Shown here in pieces: positions 5,387-6,444 of a stretch of DNA of 6,444 nucleotides. A model generated the notes under the pieces. That model was given only the letters and a program-made list of their open reading frames with translations. It was not told the DNA's origin and searched no databases. Both the position numbers and the translations under genes were made by a program. Every line of letters begins with the position of its first letter. Within the stretch, counting starts at the first letter, position 1. Source of the DNA: Promethearchaeota archaeon (GTDB lineage Archaea > Asgardarchaeota > Lokiarchaeia > Sigyniarchaeales > SOKP01); NCBI GenBank assembly GCA_030612905.1, contig JAUWNA010000121.1, positions 1 through 6,444 on the forward strand, given 5' to 3'.

Positions 5387-6115
5387 ATGCCATATAATAT
5401 ATTAGTCGATTTATCTCACAAAGAAAAGATAGAGGAATTTCCCGATTTTTCTTTAAGCGAAGACGAATTAGAAGTCGATTATATTGACAAAAATGAAGGA
5501 CCTATAGATTTTGACACGCTAGAAGATTATGATATTCTATTTATGGGAAATATTCAGCATACTAAAGACGGAAAGGCAGATAAATTTACTAAGGACGAAC
5601 TACTAGCAATTAAGCGTTATATTGGGGGTGGAGGGAGTCTTTTTTTAACTAGCGGAGGCGGAGGCGATAACAACATTCCTATGAAGCAAGGTTCTATTCG
5701 GGTGTTGTATAAAATGACGGGAGTGCGACGATTTTGGAACGGCGTAATTCAAGAATCACACTCACATTTTTTAGTCAACAAACAAAACGTACTAGTAAAC
5801 CTCTTATTTAACCATCCGATAACTGAAGGAATTACTGAAGTAGTCCTACCAAACTGTACTTTTTTTACACTATCGGAAGAGGATGTTGAGGACATAATCG
5901 TTACTTCCGATAAAGCAGAATTTAAATATACAATTGACAACAATATAGAATTAGTTGGCTTAGTGCCTATTTGTAGTGTATCTGAGTTTTTTAACGGGAG
6001 ATGTGTAACTATAGGTTCATCAGATTGGCTTATTGAAAATGATTTTGGATTAGATGCTGGTGATAATATTAAATTTCTTTCAAACATCATCAAATGGTTA
6101 GCATTTGAAACCTAA
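5387..6115 (+). CDS. GldG/IFT52-like (GIFT, glutamine-amidotransferase-like fold) domain protein
   Basis: The 242-residue protein has no recognised enzyme signature. Its layout follows the GIFT domain shared by bacterial gliding/ABC-linked GldG proteins and eukaryotic IFT52. It has an N-terminal strand ILVDLSHKE (5-13), a second strand LEDYDILFMGNIQ (45-57), then KFTKDELLAIKRYIGGGGSLFLTSGGGGDNN (66-96), FNHPITEG (141-148) and a C-terminal VTIGSSDWLIEN...DNIKFLSNIIKWL (207-238). Human IFT52, as I recall it, has the same order: ILFN, KFTAAEFEILKKYL, a GG turn and EGGE, NRPI, then VLGSCHMFSD...EENSKIMDVVFQWL. There is no nucleophile-elbow Cys or catalytic His, so a binding rather than hydrolytic role is likely. 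It has no transmembrane helix or signal peptide, so it is probably cytosolic. ATG 5387 is supported by a GTGGAG ribosome site (5371-5376), 10 bases upstream. It appears monocistronic, behind a repeat-bearing promoter region. Function is unknown; a general DUF4350-type or amidotransferase-like protein is the alternative reading. Confidence 0.68.
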   Translation: MPYNILVDLSHKEKIEEFPDFSLSEDELEVDYIDKNEGPIDFDTLEDYDILFMGNIQHTKDGKADKFTKDELLAIKRYIGGGGSLFLTSGGGGDNNIPMKQGSIRVLYKMTGVRRFWNGVIQESHSHFLVNKQNVLVNLLFNHPITEGITEVVLPNCTFFTLSEEDVEDIIVTSDKAEFKYTIDNNIELVGLVPICSVSEFFNGRCVTIGSSDWLIENDFGLDAGDNIKFLSNIIKWLAFET

Positions 6116-6150
6116 TTCTTTAACTCTATCATCGCCCATTTCTCATTCTT
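6116..6150 (+). terminator. possible T/C-rich terminator after the GIFT-like gene
   Basis: TTCTTTAACTCTATC and CATTTCTCATTCTTAC follow directly on the stop codon. The stretch is pyrimidine-rich, but its T runs are short. A stronger signal, nine T in a row, lies further on at 6192-6200 and could be the real end of the transcript. Confidence 0.3.
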
Positions 6151-6153
6151 ACA

Positions 6154-6187
6154 TTTAAAAATTAATTTAGCGAAAATCATATTAAAA
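6154..6187 (+). promoter_or_regulatory. candidate TATA elements for the last gene
   Basis: Two AT-rich boxes are possible. TTTAAAAATTAA (6154-6165) would give a leader of roughly 25-30 bases that includes a run of nine T. TATTAAAA (6180-6187) lies about 27 bases before ATG 6212 and would give a leaderless transcript. The second avoids placing a terminator-like T run inside the leader, so I favour it. Confidence 0.35.
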
Positions 6188-6204
6188 AATGTTTTTTTTT
6201 AATT

Positions 6205-6226
6205 AACCATAATGTTAATTATGGTT
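6205..6226. repeat. perfect inverted repeat (9-bp arms, 4-base loop) over the start codons
   Basis: AACCATAAT (6205-6213), GTTA, then ATTATGGTT (6218-6226) form a perfect hairpin or palindromic site. It covers both candidate start codons of the next gene, ATG 6212 and ATG 6221. It could be a DNA operator at the transcription start or an RNA hairpin limiting initiation. With mostly A-T pairs, the RNA stem would be weak. Confidence 0.55.
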
Positions 6227-6444
6227 TTTAGAATTCTTCGACCAGACTCAATTTCGGTGTGGAAAAACGAAGAACTGCTCAAAAGATTTCCTAGGTATCG
6301 AGGGATCATTGACAATAAGGAAGTTGCAAGGTATATTATTGCAAAAAGTATAAAATGTGAATACGACACAAAAGATACTATAGAACATTTAGAGAATTTG
6401 TTAAAGAAAAAATCTGTAGAATTTAATGAGTTGTTAAAAAATCC
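6212..6444 (+). CDS. hypothetical protein, 5' part only (runs off window)
   Basis: An open frame begins at ATG 6212, or at the in-frame ATG 6221, and continues without a stop to the window end. About 77 residues are visible. An in-frame TAA at 6200-6202 bounds it upstream. The N-terminus reads MLIMVFRILRPDSISVWKNE, then charged helical sequence with KRFPRYRGIIDNKEVARYII and a lysine/glutamate-rich helix HLENLLKKKSVEFNELLK. I do not recognise a family. There is no signal peptide or transmembrane segment in the visible part. The leaderless spacing from TATTAAAA favours ATG 6212, and the hairpin over the start is the notable feature. It is separated from the GIFT-like gene by about 96 bases, so it is probably a separate transcript. 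Confidence 0.6.
   Translation, partial: MLIMVFRILRPDSISVWKNEELLKRFPRYRGIIDNKEVARYIIAKSIKCEYDTKDTIEHLENLLKKKSVEFNELLKN

Noticed and set aside
5749..6093. Minus-strand open frame of 114 codons opposite the GIFT-like gene
   Set aside because: The plus-strand gene has a ribosome site and a coherent fold pattern; the antisense product is serine-rich and unrecognised.
1..6444. tRNA, rRNA, riboswitch, CRISPR array or insertion sequence
   Set aside because: I saw no cloverleaf motifs, no GC-rich structured islands (which would stand out here), no regularly spaced repeats and no transposase-like translation or terminal inverted repeats.

Overview
The window reads as a piece of an AT-rich archaeal chromosome. 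The strongest evidence is a 20S proteasome beta subunit with the archaeal GTTTVG processing/active site and a protein made only of the archaeal-type threonyl-tRNA synthetase editing domain. TATA-like boxes about 25-30 bases upstream of several ATG codons (a leaderless layout) agree with this. A lineage such as the Asgard archaea would fit the mix of sugar hydrolases and a GldG/IFT52-like protein, but that placement is inference; no rRNA or other phylogenetic marker is present.

Left part (1-2725): a carbohydrate block. A GH2 beta-galactosidase (5' part only, minus strand, TTG start) diverges from a complete GH51 alpha-L-arabinofuranosidase (plus strand) across a region of about 145 bases. Both have Shine-Dalgarno-like sites and neither has a signal peptide, so they probably hydrolyse imported arabinose- and galactose-containing oligosaccharides in the cytoplasm. 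Six bases after the arabinofuranosidase comes a small alkyltransferase-like (ATL) DNA-repair protein with PWHRV in place of the PCHRV of O6-methylguanine-DNA methyltransferases. It is probably co-transcribed, although the functions are unrelated.

Middle (2726-5127): three plus-strand genes, each preceded by its own AT-rich promoter-like element. They are a Cgl0159-family (beta/alpha)8 class-I-aldolase-like protein (a family seen in bacterial inositol-catabolism loci), the stand-alone ThrRS editing-domain protein, and proteasome beta. The aldolase-like protein may belong functionally with the sugar hydrolases. The editing-domain and proteasome genes are quality-control functions. In the editing protein, several positions that I recall as lining the active site of the Pyrococcus domain are substituted.

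Right part (5128-6444): a 259-base intergenic region holds a pyrimidine-rich terminator and a duplicated TTTAAACA...AGGATAAA module. It is followed by a 242-residue protein whose beginning, middle glycine-rich turn and end match the pattern of the GldG/IFT52 (GIFT, glutamine-amidotransferase-like) domain. The window ends inside an unrecognised gene whose two candidate ATG codons lie within a perfect 9-bp-arm inverted repeat.

I see no mobile element, CRISPR array, tRNA or rRNA, and no obviously foreign segment. The most interesting leads are the diverged stand-alone editing domain, the IFT52-like protein with its repeated upstream elements, and the hairpin over the last start codon.
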